Shown in pieces: positions 5,929 to 14,245 of a stretch of 19,260 bases of DNA. Each line of letters starts with the position of its first letter. Position 1 is the first letter of the stretch. The notes below the pieces were generated by a model. That model was given only the letters and a program-made list of their open reading frames with translations, did no database searches and was not told the DNA's origin. Origin of the DNA: CAISDH01 sp964398805 (GTDB lineage Archaea; Micrarchaeota; Micrarchaeia; Micrarchaeales; Micrarchaeaceae); NCBI GenBank assembly GCA_964398805.1, contig CAYNNI010000010.1, positions 1 through 19,260 on the forward strand. The letters are read 5' to 3'. Both the position numbers and the translations under genes were made by a program.

Positions 5929-6495
5929 CTACTTCACTTCCAGCTTCCTTACCTCTATCCTGTTGATGGGCGCAATGTGCTCGAGCTTGCCTGCGATATC
6001 GGATTGGAACTTGCCCTCGATTATCGCGTTTATTATTGCGCTGTAGTCGTTGTTGCTGAAGTATTCCGCGGCGAGCGCGTTCATCTCCTTCCTCATGCCG
6101 AGTATCTTGCTGTGCGCGGCGCGCTGCTTCGTCACCACCAGGAGCTTTACCACCATGCTGGTGCCGTCCTTGCTCGAAACTGGCATCACCGACGATGCGA
6201 TGCTCCTGTAGCGCCTGACCAGCGACCTTATGTAGCTGTACAGCTCGTTCATCTCGACGAGCTTGGTGTTCGCTGCGGAGCCCGCGACCTCGACTGTCTT
6301 GAACATGACGTTCGTGTACGCGTGCTGAGGGTTGTGCGTTATCACGTCCAGGCTCACGATGATGTTCCTGCCCATCGCGGACTTGTCGTCGTTGGCAGGG
6401 ATCTCGCCTATCTGCGCGCTGCTGAATACTTTAGGCGCGTATACAGTGAACCACTTCTTGAGCTTCCACTTGTCTATTTTCTTCTGTGCCGGCAT
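5929..6495 (-). CDS. rps3ae: 30S ribosomal protein S3Ae (eS1)
   Basis: This 188-aa protein belongs to the archaeal/eukaryotic eS1 family, located at the 30S platform near the mRNA exit. The N-terminus KKWFTVYAPKVFSSAQIGEIPA is the family signature (conserved K-W-x-x-x-x-A-P and IGE-PA). The central NPQHAYTNVMFKTVEV and the RSLVRRYRSIASSVMPV helix also fit. AGGTG lies 6 nt before the start ATG and confirms it. It follows S15 with a 9-nt gap. The pairing of S15 with S3Ae is a known archaeal neighbourhood. Confidence 0.95.
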   Translation of the reverse strand: MPAQKKIDKWKLKKWFTVYAPKVFSSAQIGEIPANDDKSAMGRNIIVSLDVITHNPQHAYTNVMFKTVEVAGSAANTKLVEMNELYSYIRSLVRRYRSIASSVMPVSSKDGTSMVVKLLVVTKQRAAHSKILGMRKEMNALAAEYFSNNDYSAIINAIIEGKFQSDIAGKLEHIAPINRIEVRKLEVK

Positions 6496-6504
6496 TCAAA
6501 ACAC

Positions 6505-6972
6505 CTAAGACGAGCCCTTTATCAGCAGAGCGGCCTGCTGCGGGTCGTATCTCCAGCCCCTCGGCAGCGCGCCCGCCCCGACATAATACTTGGTAAGCCG
6601 CCATATCTTGGACTCTACCCTGTGGAGGCGTGTCTTTCCATGGATGTCCTGCTTGTTGCGCTCCAGGTGGTCGCGCATCGCCACCGCGGCCTTCATGAGC
6701 TCGAAAAGGTCCGCCGGAAGCCTGCCCGCGAGGTCGTTCTTCTTGAGGAAAGAGGTCAGGCTCTCGCCGAGCATGACCTTCAGGTAGGGCGCGTTGTGCT
6801 CCTTCTTGAGCTTCTCGCCTATCATCGCGGGGGGCATGCCCTGCTTTGCGTACTGCCCGATCAGCACGGCCAGCTGTTCCTTTGTTGGGGCGCCCTCGGG
6901 TATGCTGACCGCCTCCGGCGCCGGTTTTCGGGACTTTGCCCTGCCGTGCTTCTTAGAGTACATTCGTGCCAT
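6505..6972 (-). CDS. rps15: 30S ribosomal protein S15 (uS15)
   Basis: This 155-aa archaeal-type S15 carries the N-terminal extension absent from the bacterial protein (about 89 aa). The start MARMYSKKHGRAKSRKP matches the conserved archaeal MARMHS-R-G opening. The bacterial-like core spans about residues 70-145, with the 16S-rRNA-binding helices around DIHGKTRLHRVESKIWRLTKYY. It sits 20 nt after the ValRS stop and 9 nt before S3Ae, in a translation operon. Confidence 0.96.
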   Translation of the reverse strand: MARMYSKKHGRAKSRKPAPEAVSIPEGAPTKEQLAVLIGQYAKQGMPPAMIGEKLKKEHNAPYLKVMLGESLTSFLKKNDLAGRLPADLFELMKAAVAMRDHLERNKQDIHGKTRLHRVESKIWRLTKYYVGAGALPRGWRYDPQQAALLIKGSS

Positions 6973-6992
6973 TCTAACACGCCGACTGGGTC

Positions 6993-9419
6993 TTAAGCCT
7001 TGATCTCAACGGAGTATTCGCCCTTGCCCACTTGCACCTCCTTTGACTTGCAGATGCGGGCAAGCTCGTCTTTCGCTGCGATAACTGCGCTATAGTATTC
7101 TTCTGGAACCTTTATAATCGTTGAGGCTATCCCCTTGTTGAGAGCCAGCCTGTCCCTTGCCTTGGCCTTCCTCACCTCTGCGATTATCGAGTTTAGGAAC
7201 GTGCCTGCAGTGCCTAAGTCTATGTCCTCAACCGCGCTCCTGAACACGATCCCGTTTATGACATAGTCGGTGCCGCGCTTCTCCTCCGAGTGCTTGGGGA
7301 ACTCCTCCGCGAAAACGCTCTTGCCGCTGCCTAGAAGCGCGTTGAGCTCCTCTGCGATGTGCGGCATGACAGGCGCGAGCAGCCTTAGCGATGCGTTGAA
7401 CACGTGCAGCAGCGTGAATGCCGCTGCGCGCCTGCTGCCCTCTGTTTCCTTGCCGGCTGCGTGTATCCTGTGCTTGACGTTCTCTATGTAGTAATCGGCG
7501 AACTCGTGCCAGTGGAACGCGATCGCCTTGCTCATTGCCTCATAAAGGTCCAGCGCGTCGTAGCTGGAAGTGACCGCCTTGACGGTCTCGTTCAGCCTGT
7601 CGAGTATCCAGAAGTCGAATATGTTGAGGTCCTTGTGCGGCGCCTCCTTGGGCATGCGCACGTCCTTTATCGCGCCCTTGACGAAAATGGCGGTGTTCTC
7701 GAGCTTTATCAGGAAGCTCTTGGCGTAGTCCATCTCCGCGTAAGAGAACGGCTTGTCCTTGCCGAGGCCTCCGCTCAGCGCGACCCACAGCCTCACCGCG
7801 TCGACGGGGTACTTCTTGAGCAGCTGTTCCGGCGAGATTCCGTTGCCTGTGCTCTTGTGCATCTCCTTGCCCTGCGTGTCGAGTATCATGCCGTGCGTCA
7901 GGAGATGCTCGAAGGGCTTGTTGTCAGCGAGCGCCCACGTCCTGAATATAGTGTAGAACGCCCACGTCCTGATTATGTCGGTGCCCTGTATCCTCATGCT
8001 CGTGGGGAACGCCTTTGCGAAAAGCTCCTTGTTGTCCGGCCAGCCCGCGACGACCAGCGGGGTTATGGACGAGTCAACCCACACGTCGCACGTGTCGCGC
8101 TCTCCGATGAGCTTCGAGCCGCACTTCGGGCACTTATCCCTGGGCGCCTCGTCTGCCGCGGGATCGACGGGCAGCGCGCCCTTCTCGGGCGCGACGATCT
8201 CGCCGCAGTTCTCGCAGTACCAGAACGGTATCGGCGTCCCGAAGATCCTGTGCCTCGATATGTTCCAGTCCCACTCGATGTAATCGCTCCAGTCGATGAG
8301 GCGCTGCTTCGGCGCGTCAGGCACCCAGTTGATGGAGAGCGCGGACTCCTTGATCCTGCCTGCGTACTCCTTCGTCTTTATGAACCATTGCATCGAGGAC
8401 AGCAGCTCTATGTGCGTCGAGCACCTGTCGTGCAGCTTGACAGCGTGCTCGATGGGCTCCTGCTTCTTGAGCGCGCCCGACTTCTTGAGCTCCTCTATAA
8501 TCTCGTCCCGCACCTTGCTCACGTGCATGCCGGTGAACCTGCCCGCGTTCTTGAGCAGGCCCTTCTCGTCTATCGCGTCGACGAAGCCGAGGTTGTGCTT
8601 GTAGTATAGGAGCACGTCGTTCTTGTCGCCGAAGGTGCATATCATCTCGGCGCCGGTGCCGAACTCCGTGTCTATAGACTCCTCGCCTATGAGCTTGATG
8701 CTGTTGCCGAATATCGGCACCCTCGCGCTCTTGCCTATCAGCTTCTTGTAGCGCTTGTCCTCGGGGTTGACTGCTATCGCGACTATCGCGTGGAGCATCT
8801 CCGGCCTGGTGGTGGCGATGATGAGCTTCTCCTTCCCCTCTTCGAGCGGGAACTCAACGTAGTTGAGCGCGCTCTTCTCGCTGATCTCGTTGACCTCCTC
8901 CCGCGCAATCGAGCTCTCGCAGTGCGGGCACCATTCGACGGGATGCCTCGCCCTGTAGATCATGCCCCTGTCGTGCATCATGAGCAGCGAGAGCTGCACC
9001 TTGCGCCTGTACTCCTTGGAAAGCGTCATGTACTCGTAGCGCTCATCGAAGCTGGCGCCCAGGGTGAGCATCTGCTCCTTCATCTTCTTCAGGTTTTCCA
9101 TGGCGAACTCTGCGCACTTGCTGTAGAATTCTGCCCTTGGCATCCCGCGGCCGAACTTCTTCTCGACGGCGATCTCTATCGGGAAGCCCTGCATGTCCCA
9201 GCCTTGAGGGTACATGACGTTGAAGCCGCTCATGCGCTTGTAGCGCGCCACGCTGTCGATGTAGCAGACCCAGAACGCCTGGCCCATGTGGAGCTCTCCT
9301 GTCACGAAGGGTGGCGGAGTGTCTATCGCGAAGACAGGCAGCGCGCTCTTCTCGTCGAACCCTGCCTTGCGCTCCTGCCAGTAGGCATTCCACTTCTCGT
9401 CTATGCTGTTATCGTACAT
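6993..9419 (-). CDS. valS: Valyl-tRNA synthetase with non-canonical HIGH and KMSKS motifs
   Basis: This 808-aa class I synthetase charges tRNA-Val. Assignment to ValRS rather than IleRS rests on DTPPPFVTGELHMGQ, PQGWDMQGFPIE near 71-82, WNISRHRIFGTPIPFWYC at 385-402 and WVDSSITPLVVAGW near 447-460. The editing (CP1) domain has TTRPEML at 203-209. Zinc-type Cys pairs lie at C164/C167, C402/C405 and C430/C433. The tRNA anticodon-binding helices follow from about residue 620. The HIGH motif reads HMGQ (44-47), with the last His replaced by Gln, and KMSKS reads EMHKS (519-523), with the first Lys replaced by Glu. These residues bind ATP and stabilise the adenylate. The length is slightly short for archaeal ValRS. 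It heads the S15-S3Ae operon and is probably the sole ValRS, so it is expected to be active despite the substitutions. Confidence 0.95.
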   Translation of the reverse strand: MYDNSIDEKWNAYWQERKAGFDEKSALPVFAIDTPPPFVTGELHMGQAFWVCYIDSVARYKRMSGFNVMYPQGWDMQGFPIEIAVEKKFGRGMPRAEFYSKCAEFAMENLKKMKEQMLTLGASFDERYEYMTLSKEYRRKVQLSLLMMHDRGMIYRARHPVEWCPHCESSIAREEVNEISEKSALNYVEFPLEEGKEKLIIATTRPEMLHAIVAIAVNPEDKRYKKLIGKSARVPIFGNSIKLIGEESIDTEFGTGAEMICTFGDKNDVLLYYKHNLGFVDAIDEKGLLKNAGRFTGMHVSKVRDEIIEELKKSGALKKQEPIEHAVKLHDRCSTHIELLSSMQWFIKTKEYAGRIKESALSINWVPDAPKQRLIDWSDYIEWDWNISRHRIFGTPIPFWYCENCGEIVAPEKGALPVDPAADEAPRDKCPKCGSKLIGERDTCDVWVDSSITPLVVAGWPDNKELFAKAFPTSMRIQGTDIIRTWAFYTIFRTWALADNKPFEHLLTHGMILDTQGKEMHKSTGNGISPEQLLKKYPVDAVRLWVALSGGLGKDKPFSYAEMDYAKSFLIKLENTAIFVKGAIKDVRMPKEAPHKDLNIFDFWILDRLNETVKAVTSSYDALDLYEAMSKAIAFHWHEFADYYIENVKHRIHAAGKETEGSRRAAAFTLLHVFNASLRLLAPVMPHIAEELNALLGSGKSVFAEEFPKHSEEKRGTDYVINGIVFRSAVEDIDLGTAGTFLNSIIAEVRKAKARDRLALNKGIASTIIKVPEEYYSAVIAAKDELARICKSKEVQVGKGEYSVEIKA

Positions 9420-9456
9420 TGTAGCACTCGCTTGCGCTGAGCCTTATGAGAAACAA

Positions 9457-9467
9457 GAAATAAAAAG
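9457..9467 (-). promoter_or_regulatory. TATA box for valS and the ribosomal protein operon
   Basis: The minus strand reads CTTTTTATTTC about 38-48 nt before the valS ATG at 9419. It predicts a transcript start near 9436 and a leader of about 16 nt. The same T-rich tract could also end the TRAM-gene transcript. Confidence 0.4.
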
Positions 9468-9486
9468 AGCGATGCAAAGACCGCAA

Positions 9487-9762
9487 TTAGCTTATTATCT
9501 CGCCGATTGCGAATCTTGGCCTCACATCCGTGATTCTAACCTTGACAGTGTCGCCCTCCTTGGCGCCCTTGACGAAGATTACAAAGCCGTCCTTCTTGGC
9601 TATGCCGTCTCCCCTTCTTGCAACGGCCTCGATCTTGACCTCTACTTCGTCACCGACCTTGACCGGCTTTGGCAGGAAATAGCTGGACTTGACTCCGAAA
9701 CCTCGCCTTTCTTCCTTGAAACCCTCCTGGGCCTCGCCTTCCTCCGTTGCTTCGTTTTCCAT
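9487..9762 (-). CDS. Small TRAM-domain RNA-binding protein
   Basis: This 91-aa protein has an acidic N-terminus (about residues 1-20, Glu-rich), a short linker, and a single TRAM domain over about residues 34-90. The domain shows the hallmark VGDEVEVKIEAVARRGDGIAK followed by VFVKGAKEGDTVKVRITDV (the GDGIA...GF..FV.GA..GD.V.V pattern). TRAM domains are OB-like folds that bind RNA. Free-standing TRAM proteins are common in archaea and have been proposed as cold-shock-like RNA chaperones. It lies upstream of valS with its own AT-rich promoter region, in keeping with a role near translation. No enzyme domain is attached. Confidence 0.9.
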   Translation of the reverse strand: MENEATEEGEAQEGFKEERRGFGVKSSYFLPKPVKVGDEVEVKIEAVARRGDGIAKKDGFVIFVKGAKEGDTVKVRITDVRPRFAIGEIIS

Positions 9763-9831
9763 GTTGTCTGCTCTCGTACTCAGAAAAAGCTTTCGCTTTA
9801 CTTCGTAGCCGTGTTAGAAGGTTATGCCTTT

Positions 9832-9842
9832 AATGTTTAAAA
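9832..9842 (-). promoter_or_regulatory. Possible promoter of the TRAM gene and end of the upstream transcript
   Basis: The minus strand reads GCTTTTTAAACATTAAAGG across about 9824-9842, a plausible TATA region predicting a start near 9807-9812 and a leader of about 45-50 nt. Just upstream on that strand is a hairpin, GCAGGC at 9853-9858 with GCCTGC at 9865-9870, followed after a short gap by TTTTT. That could terminate the leuS-HAD transcript. Both readings are tentative. Confidence 0.3.
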
Positions 9843-9943
9843 AGCTTTCTGAGCAGGCGGCGTTGCCTGCGGGGTCGGGCGCTAAGCTTTGCCAAGATTC
9901 GGGCTTGAGCGCCCCCCGAACGGCCGGCGCGCCGAGGTCTGAG

Positions 9944-10582
9944 CTACAGTTCCTTGCTCAGCTCCTCTGTGCTCCTGAAAAGGTATTCCGGCCTTGCGCT
10001 CTTGAGGGTGTGGTAGCTGTCGAAGCCGTCTGCGACGCCGCACGAATGTATGCGCGCGAGCTTCGCCGCCACTACGTCGTCGACCATGTCGCCGAAGTAT
10101 ATCGCGCTTTCGGGCCGCGCCTTCAGCGCGTAGAGCACCGCTTTCAGGCCGGTGGGGTCGGGCTTCGTGGTGCCGAAGTCCCTTGCGCTCACTATTACGT
10201 CGAAATAGTTGGTTATGCCCAGGTAGGCGAGCTCCTTGAGGAGCCGGTAGCGCCTGCCGTTGGAGAACAGCGCTATCTGCTTGCCAGCGCTCTTGAGCTT
10301 CTTCAGTATGCGCAGGGTGTCGTTGTGCAGCTTGGGCCTTCCGAGCAGGAAGACGAGATCGCCCAGGAATGCCAGCGCGTTGTTCTTCATCTCCTCGCGT
10401 GCCAGGGCGCGCTTCGGGTCGTACTTGCTGATGTCCACGAGTTCCTTCGGCGCCGGAACGTTCCAGAGCCTCAGGACTCGCTTGATGGCCTCGTTTACGG
10501 CCAGCGGGAGCCGCATATAAAGAAGAGTGCCGTCCCAGTCAAATATGAAGAGCCTGTACCTCCTTGCTAACCTCATCGGCAC
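9944..10582 (-). CDS. HAD-superfamily hydrolase (phosphatase-like)
   Basis: This 212-aa haloacid-dehalogenase-type hydrolase has all four HAD motifs. Motif I is FDWDGTL with the nucleophile D15 and acid/base D17. Motif II is LFSNG with S107. Motif III is K140 in TTKPDP. Motif IV is GDMVDD at 164-169, which binds Mg2+. The cap is a small helical insert (about residues 25-90), as in phosphoglycolate phosphatase and related subfamily I phosphatases. The substrate is unknown; a small sugar phosphate or phosphoglycolate is likely. It starts 1 nt after the LeuRS stop, either at the GTG at 10582 (with GGGGATGA upstream) or the ATG at 10576. It is therefore translationally coupled to leuS. Confidence 0.9.
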   Translation of the reverse strand: MPMRLARRYRLFIFDWDGTLLYMRLPLAVNEAIKRVLRLWNVPAPKELVDISKYDPKRALAREEMKNNALAFLGDLVFLLGRPKLHNDTLRILKKLKSAGKQIALFSNGRRYRLLKELAYLGITNYFDVIVSARDFGTTKPDPTGLKAVLYALKARPESAIYFGDMVDDVVAAKLARIHSCGVADGFDSYHTLKSARPEYLFRSTEELSKEL

Positions 10583-10583
10583 G

Positions 10584-13466
10584 TCATCCCCAGGTTATGT
10601 CTATGCTTGGCTTTCCGGGCAGCGCCCGCTGCGCCCTGGCCGACTTCGACGCGGTCTCCTTCTCGATGGCTATCTCTGCGCCGAACCTGCTGCCGAGATA
10701 CTCTTTGGCTTCCACGAAGCCCTCGAGGACCGCGTCGCCGCGCACCTCGCGGGTCGGCGCGAGGCTCTGCATCTTCTTCGCGAACTGGCCAAGGAATTTG
10801 GATAGCTCCGCCCTGCCGACCTTGGCAAGCTCCGCGCTGCCCATGACCGCGGATATGTCCTTGCTCGCCGCAAGAAGATTGAGGGCGCGCGCCTTCCAGT
10901 CTTCGGCAAGTATGATTTTTATCGCCGCGGGCTTCTTGCCCTTGTTCGCGTCGATCTTCGCAGTTAGCGCCATGCTCTGCTCCAGGTCCTCTGCGGTCGA
11001 CCTTACGAGCTCCTCGATCGCCTCCTCGTCCTGATTTACCATGTGCTCGTTGAACTCGGGCCAGCGCTCCCTGGCAACAAGCGTGGTCTTGCCGAGAGCC
11101 TGCCAGAACTCCTCTGCGATGTGCGGCATGACAGGCGCGAGCATCAGCACTACCGCCTCAAGGAAGTCCCGCACAGCTATGGCGTTCTTGCCGCCACGCT
11201 CGAAGTACCATCTCAGCTCCGAAACGGAGTTGTAGTAAATGCCCGCGTACGCGCCCTCGAGCCGCAGGGACTCCATGCACTCCGTGGCATCGCGCATCTT
11301 GGAGTTCAGCTTGGAGTAAAGCCAGTAGTCTATGTGTGCAAGCTCCGCGCTTTTCAGGAGCTGCAGCTCGTTGATGAGCCTCAGCAGGTACTCGTTCCTA
11401 GACCTCACGCTCTCTACCCCGTTGGCGCTGAACTCGGTCTCCGTGTCGAGCTCCGCGCCGGCCATCTCTATGAAGCGCAGCGGGTCGGCGCCGTACTGGG
11501 CAACGCCGTCGGCGAGGGGTATGATATTGCCGAGGCTCTTGCTCATCTTCTCGCCCTCGTAGTTGACGAAGCCGTTTACCACTATCTGCTTCGGCCAGAA
11601 CTCGTTGGGGAGTATCGCCACGTGGTTGAACATGTACATGGTCAGGTGGTTGGGCACCAGGTCCGGGGCGGAGTGGCGGGAGGTGTTGCGGTACCAGTAG
11701 TCCATGGACTCCCTGCACCTCTTCACCGCCATGGAGTCGAGGCCTGTGGATGCCGCCACAGCTTCCGCGTCGCCCTTCGCGAGCAGCACGTAGTCGAAGA
11801 ACTCCGGCTTCAGCTGCTCCGGCTTCGCACCGATGCTGCGCAGTATGTGCGAGAATGTGTAGAACGTCATGTATATGGTGGAGTCTGAAAGCGACTCGAT
11901 TATATGGCTGGGATTCGGGGGGAATGGCGTGCCCAGGCCCTGCGCCCTTTCAGCCGCGCGCACGTCTATCCAGTCAATCACGTTCTCGAACGTGTGCCGG
12001 TACTTATCGGGGAGCACTCTCATTCCGGCGAACATGCCCTTCACCTCGCCCTTCCATTTCGGATCCCCGTAATTGATGAACCACTGGTCCTCTACAACCT
12101 TCACGACCGCCTTGTAGCCGCATCTGCAGTAGACGGGCTCCGCGTTGCTGAGAGTGAAGATCTCCAGCGCGTCTCCACGCTTTATGAGGTCGGCCTTGAT
12201 GTGCTCCCTGGCCTCGGGCTCAGGCACGCCCTTGTAATCGCCGACCAGCATCTTGCCCCAGTGCGACTCCTCCCTGTATAGTAGCTTTGTCGCGAACTCT
12301 ATCATGTCGTCTATGGCGTTCGGGTTCGTGTGGAGCACCTCGAGCGCGGCCAGGGCGGGCATTTCCGGATGCTCTGCCTTTGCCTCCCCCATGCTGACAT
12401 CGCTGAGAGACCTGCCCACGGTTACTCCCTTCAGGGGCTCTATCTCGAGCACCTTCGCATATTCCATTGCGGGAAGCGGGTATCCGCTTGCCCTGAGCCT
12501 TTCGAGCGCGGCGTAGTCGAACGGCGCGTGCGCGGGGACGCTCATCACTATGCCTGTGCCGACGTCGCCCTTGACGAAATAGCCCGGCAGGATGGGGACC
12601 TCCTTGCCGTTGATGGGGTTTATTGCGGTCTTGCCGAGCAGCTCTGCAGCAGATATCGTGCCTGTGACCTTGACCGCGAGCTGGTAGCCGATGTTGTCAG
12701 CGGCAGCCTTCGAGAGGTAATAGGCCGCGCCGCTAATCTCGGCGATGACGTAGTCGACATTCTCCCCGACGAAGATGTTGGTAACGCCGTATAATGTCTC
12801 TGGCCTGTATGTTGCGCACGCAAAGAAAGCGCCCGAGGCGGCGTCCCTGAATTTCACGACGGTTATCTCCTCTATCTCCGGCTGCACGTCGTGCTTGGTG
12901 TCGTGCTGGCCCACAGCGTTGTTCTCGTTCGGGCACCAGCCAACAGGGTGCCTGCCCTGCGTGAGCAGGCCCTTCTCCTTGAGCTTCATGAACTGCCATT
13001 CGACGAGCTTGCTGAACATGGGCTCGGTCGAAACGAACATGCGCCGCCAATCCATGCCGTAGCCGGCGAGCATCATGCTGCGCTTGGTCTCCGGGATGAA
13101 GTAATTGACAATCGCCACGGGGTCCGTCATCTTCCGTATCTCGTCGTCGGGGACGTGAAACAACCTGAGCTCGCCGATGAGCTCGGGGTCGTTGTTGGAT
13201 ATCCTCTTCGCAAAGGCGAGCACGGGCGTGCCGGTGGCGTGAAACCCCATGGGATAGAGCACGTTGAAGCCGTGCATGCGCTTGTATCTAGCGTAGAGGT
13301 CCACGGTGCCGAACGTCCTGAGGTGGCCGATGTGCTGGGGCGCGTTGACGTAGGGAAACGCCGCGGTGACGAGCAGACCCGGCCTGTCGTCGGGCTCGGC
13401 CTCGAAGACTTTTGCGTCCGCCCAGGCCTTCTGCCACTTCGCCTCTATCGCCTTGTAATCTATCAT
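10584..13466 (-). CDS. leuS: Leucyl-tRNA synthetase (archaeal/eukaryotic type)
   Basis: This 960-aa class I synthetase charges tRNA-Leu. The Rossmann fold opens with AAFPYVNAPQHIGHLRTF, carrying a canonical HIGH motif at 45-48. The editing domain shows TYRPETLYG at 219-227 and the GTGIVMSVPAHAPFDYAA segment near 303-320. The catalytic KMSKS is canonical at 640-644. The anticodon-binding domain and the archaeal C-terminal extension follow. This architecture, with the editing insertion in the archaeal position, separates it from bacterial LeuRS. The gene is the first of a two-gene unit with the HAD hydrolase. Its intact signatures contrast with the altered ones of the ValRS in the same window. 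Confidence 0.97.
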   Translation of the reverse strand: MIDYKAIEAKWQKAWADAKVFEAEPDDRPGLLVTAAFPYVNAPQHIGHLRTFGTVDLYARYKRMHGFNVLYPMGFHATGTPVLAFAKRISNNDPELIGELRLFHVPDDEIRKMTDPVAIVNYFIPETKRSMMLAGYGMDWRRMFVSTEPMFSKLVEWQFMKLKEKGLLTQGRHPVGWCPNENNAVGQHDTKHDVQPEIEEITVVKFRDAASGAFFACATYRPETLYGVTNIFVGENVDYVIAEISGAAYYLSKAAADNIGYQLAVKVTGTISAAELLGKTAINPINGKEVPILPGYFVKGDVGTGIVMSVPAHAPFDYAALERLRASGYPLPAMEYAKVLEIEPLKGVTVGRSLSDVSMGEAKAEHPEMPALAALEVLHTNPNAIDDMIEFATKLLYREESHWGKMLVGDYKGVPEPEAREHIKADLIKRGDALEIFTLSNAEPVYCRCGYKAVVKVVEDQWFINYGDPKWKGEVKGMFAGMRVLPDKYRHTFENVIDWIDVRAAERAQGLGTPFPPNPSHIIESLSDSTIYMTFYTFSHILRSIGAKPEQLKPEFFDYVLLAKGDAEAVAASTGLDSMAVKRCRESMDYWYRNTSRHSAPDLVPNHLTMYMFNHVAILPNEFWPKQIVVNGFVNYEGEKMSKSLGNIIPLADGVAQYGADPLRFIEMAGAELDTETEFSANGVESVRSRNEYLLRLINELQLLKSAELAHIDYWLYSKLNSKMRDATECMESLRLEGAYAGIYYNSVSELRWYFERGGKNAIAVRDFLEAVVLMLAPVMPHIAEEFWQALGKTTLVARERWPEFNEHMVNQDEEAIEELVRSTAEDLEQSMALTAKIDANKGKKPAAIKIILAEDWKARALNLLAASKDISAVMGSAELAKVGRAELSKFLGQFAKKMQSLAPTREVRGDAVLEGFVEAKEYLGSRFGAEIAIEKETASKSARAQRALPGKPSIDITWG

Positions 13467-13489
13467 CGCATCAATCCGGCAGCAAACGC

Positions 13490-13525
13490 GCTATAACATT
13501 CACCACTGCGCCTTTTAATATTTAT
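13490..13525 (-). promoter_or_regulatory. Promoter region of leuS (two possible TATA boxes)
   Basis: On the minus strand, TAAATATTAAAAGG at about 13511-13524 would give a leader of about 26 nt. A nearer TGTTATAG at about 13491-13497, preceded by GGTGAA, would give a nearly leaderless transcript starting at about 13469. The sequence alone does not decide between them. Confidence 0.4.
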
Positions 13526-13584
13526 GTGTGGCTGCGCTCTCGGTAAATGCGCTTTTACGCCTTTATTTGGAACCTGGATAAAGT

Positions 13585-13592
13585 GTTATAAG
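13585..13592 (+). promoter_or_regulatory. TATA box of the superoxide dismutase gene
   Basis: GTTATAAG, preceded by a purine-rich GGATAAAG, predicts a transcript start near 13614, leaving a leader of about 8 nt before the ATG at 13622. This argues against the upstream in-frame start at 13595. Confidence 0.5.
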
Positions 13593-13621
13593 CGTTGGCT
13601 GGAATCTTTGCACGGACGGAA

Positions 13622-14233
13622 ATGGCGAAACGATACGAGCTGCCGAAGCTGCCATACGACTACAGCGAGCTTGAGCCTTACATATCCGCGCAGATAATGC
13701 AGCTGCACCACGACAAGCACCACATGGCGTACGTGAACGGCGCCAACGCCGCGCTGGACAAGCTGGAGAGGGCGCGGAAGGGCGAGCTCCAGATAGACCT
13801 GCGGGCGGTGCTCCGCGACTACAGCTTCAACTTCAACGGCCACGCGCTCCACAGCGCGTTCTGGCAGTGCATGGCGCCTTCTGGCGCGGGCGAGGGAGGC
13901 GTTCCTACAGGAGCACTGGCAGACAAGATAAACGAGGACTTCGGAAGCTTCGACACGTTTAAGGTGCAGTTCAGCGAGGCGGCGAAGAGCGTCGAGGGCA
14001 GCGGCTGGGCATTGCTAGTGCATGAGCCGGAATCGGACAGCCTCGAAGTCGTGCAGGTAGAAAAGCACAACCTAGGGCACCTCGCGGCGCTGCCGGTGCT
14101 TCTTGTGCTCGACGTCTGGGAGCACGCGTACTACCTGCAGTGCATGAATGACAGGGGCAAGTTCGTGGACAGCTGGTGGAATCTGGCCAACTGGAGCTAC
14201 GCCGAGGGCAAGCTTAGAGCAGCAAGAAAGTGA
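13622..14233 (+). CDS. sod: Fe/Mn superoxide dismutase (archaeal type)
   Basis: This 203-aa superoxide dismutase converts superoxide to oxygen and hydrogen peroxide in the cytoplasm. The sequence closely parallels crenarchaeal SODs: KRYELPKLPYDY at the start, LEPYISAQIMQLHHDKHH, FNGHALHSAFW and LDVWEHAYYLQ. The metal ligands are H29, H77, D164 and H168. The second-sphere residue that is Gln in typical MnSOD is His here (H149 in VEKHN), as in Sulfolobus-type enzymes, so metal preference (Fe or cambialistic) cannot be settled by sequence. The start at 13622 matches the homologues and the promoter. A GTG/ATG-open extension to 13595 is not conserved. The organism therefore meets oxygen at least some of the time. 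Confidence 0.96.
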   Translation: MAKRYELPKLPYDYSELEPYISAQIMQLHHDKHHMAYVNGANAALDKLERARKGELQIDLRAVLRDYSFNFNGHALHSAFWQCMAPSGAGEGGVPTGALADKINEDFGSFDTFKVQFSEAAKSVEGSGWALLVHEPESDSLEVVQVEKHNLGHLAALPVLLVLDVWEHAYYLQCMNDRGKFVDSWWNLANWSYAEGKLRAARK

Positions 14234-14245
14234 CTACGCGATACG

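Noticed and set aside
5563..6996. Long plus-strand open frame of 477 codons antisense to the GNAT, S3Ae and S15 genes
   Set aside because: It is rich in His, Arg, Val and Tyr, matches no family, and lies opposite three clearly recognised genes; it reflects GC-rich codon bias.
7404..8609. Plus-strand open frame of 401 codons antisense to valS
   Set aside because: It is entirely opposite a confident synthetase gene and has a low-complexity Arg/Leu/Val composition.
9880..9950. tRNA-like string TAGCTCAG with a GGGC/GCCC stem on the minus strand
   Set aside because: TAGCTCAG is made by the HAD gene's stop codon and the bases after it, and no acceptor or T-arm can be folded.
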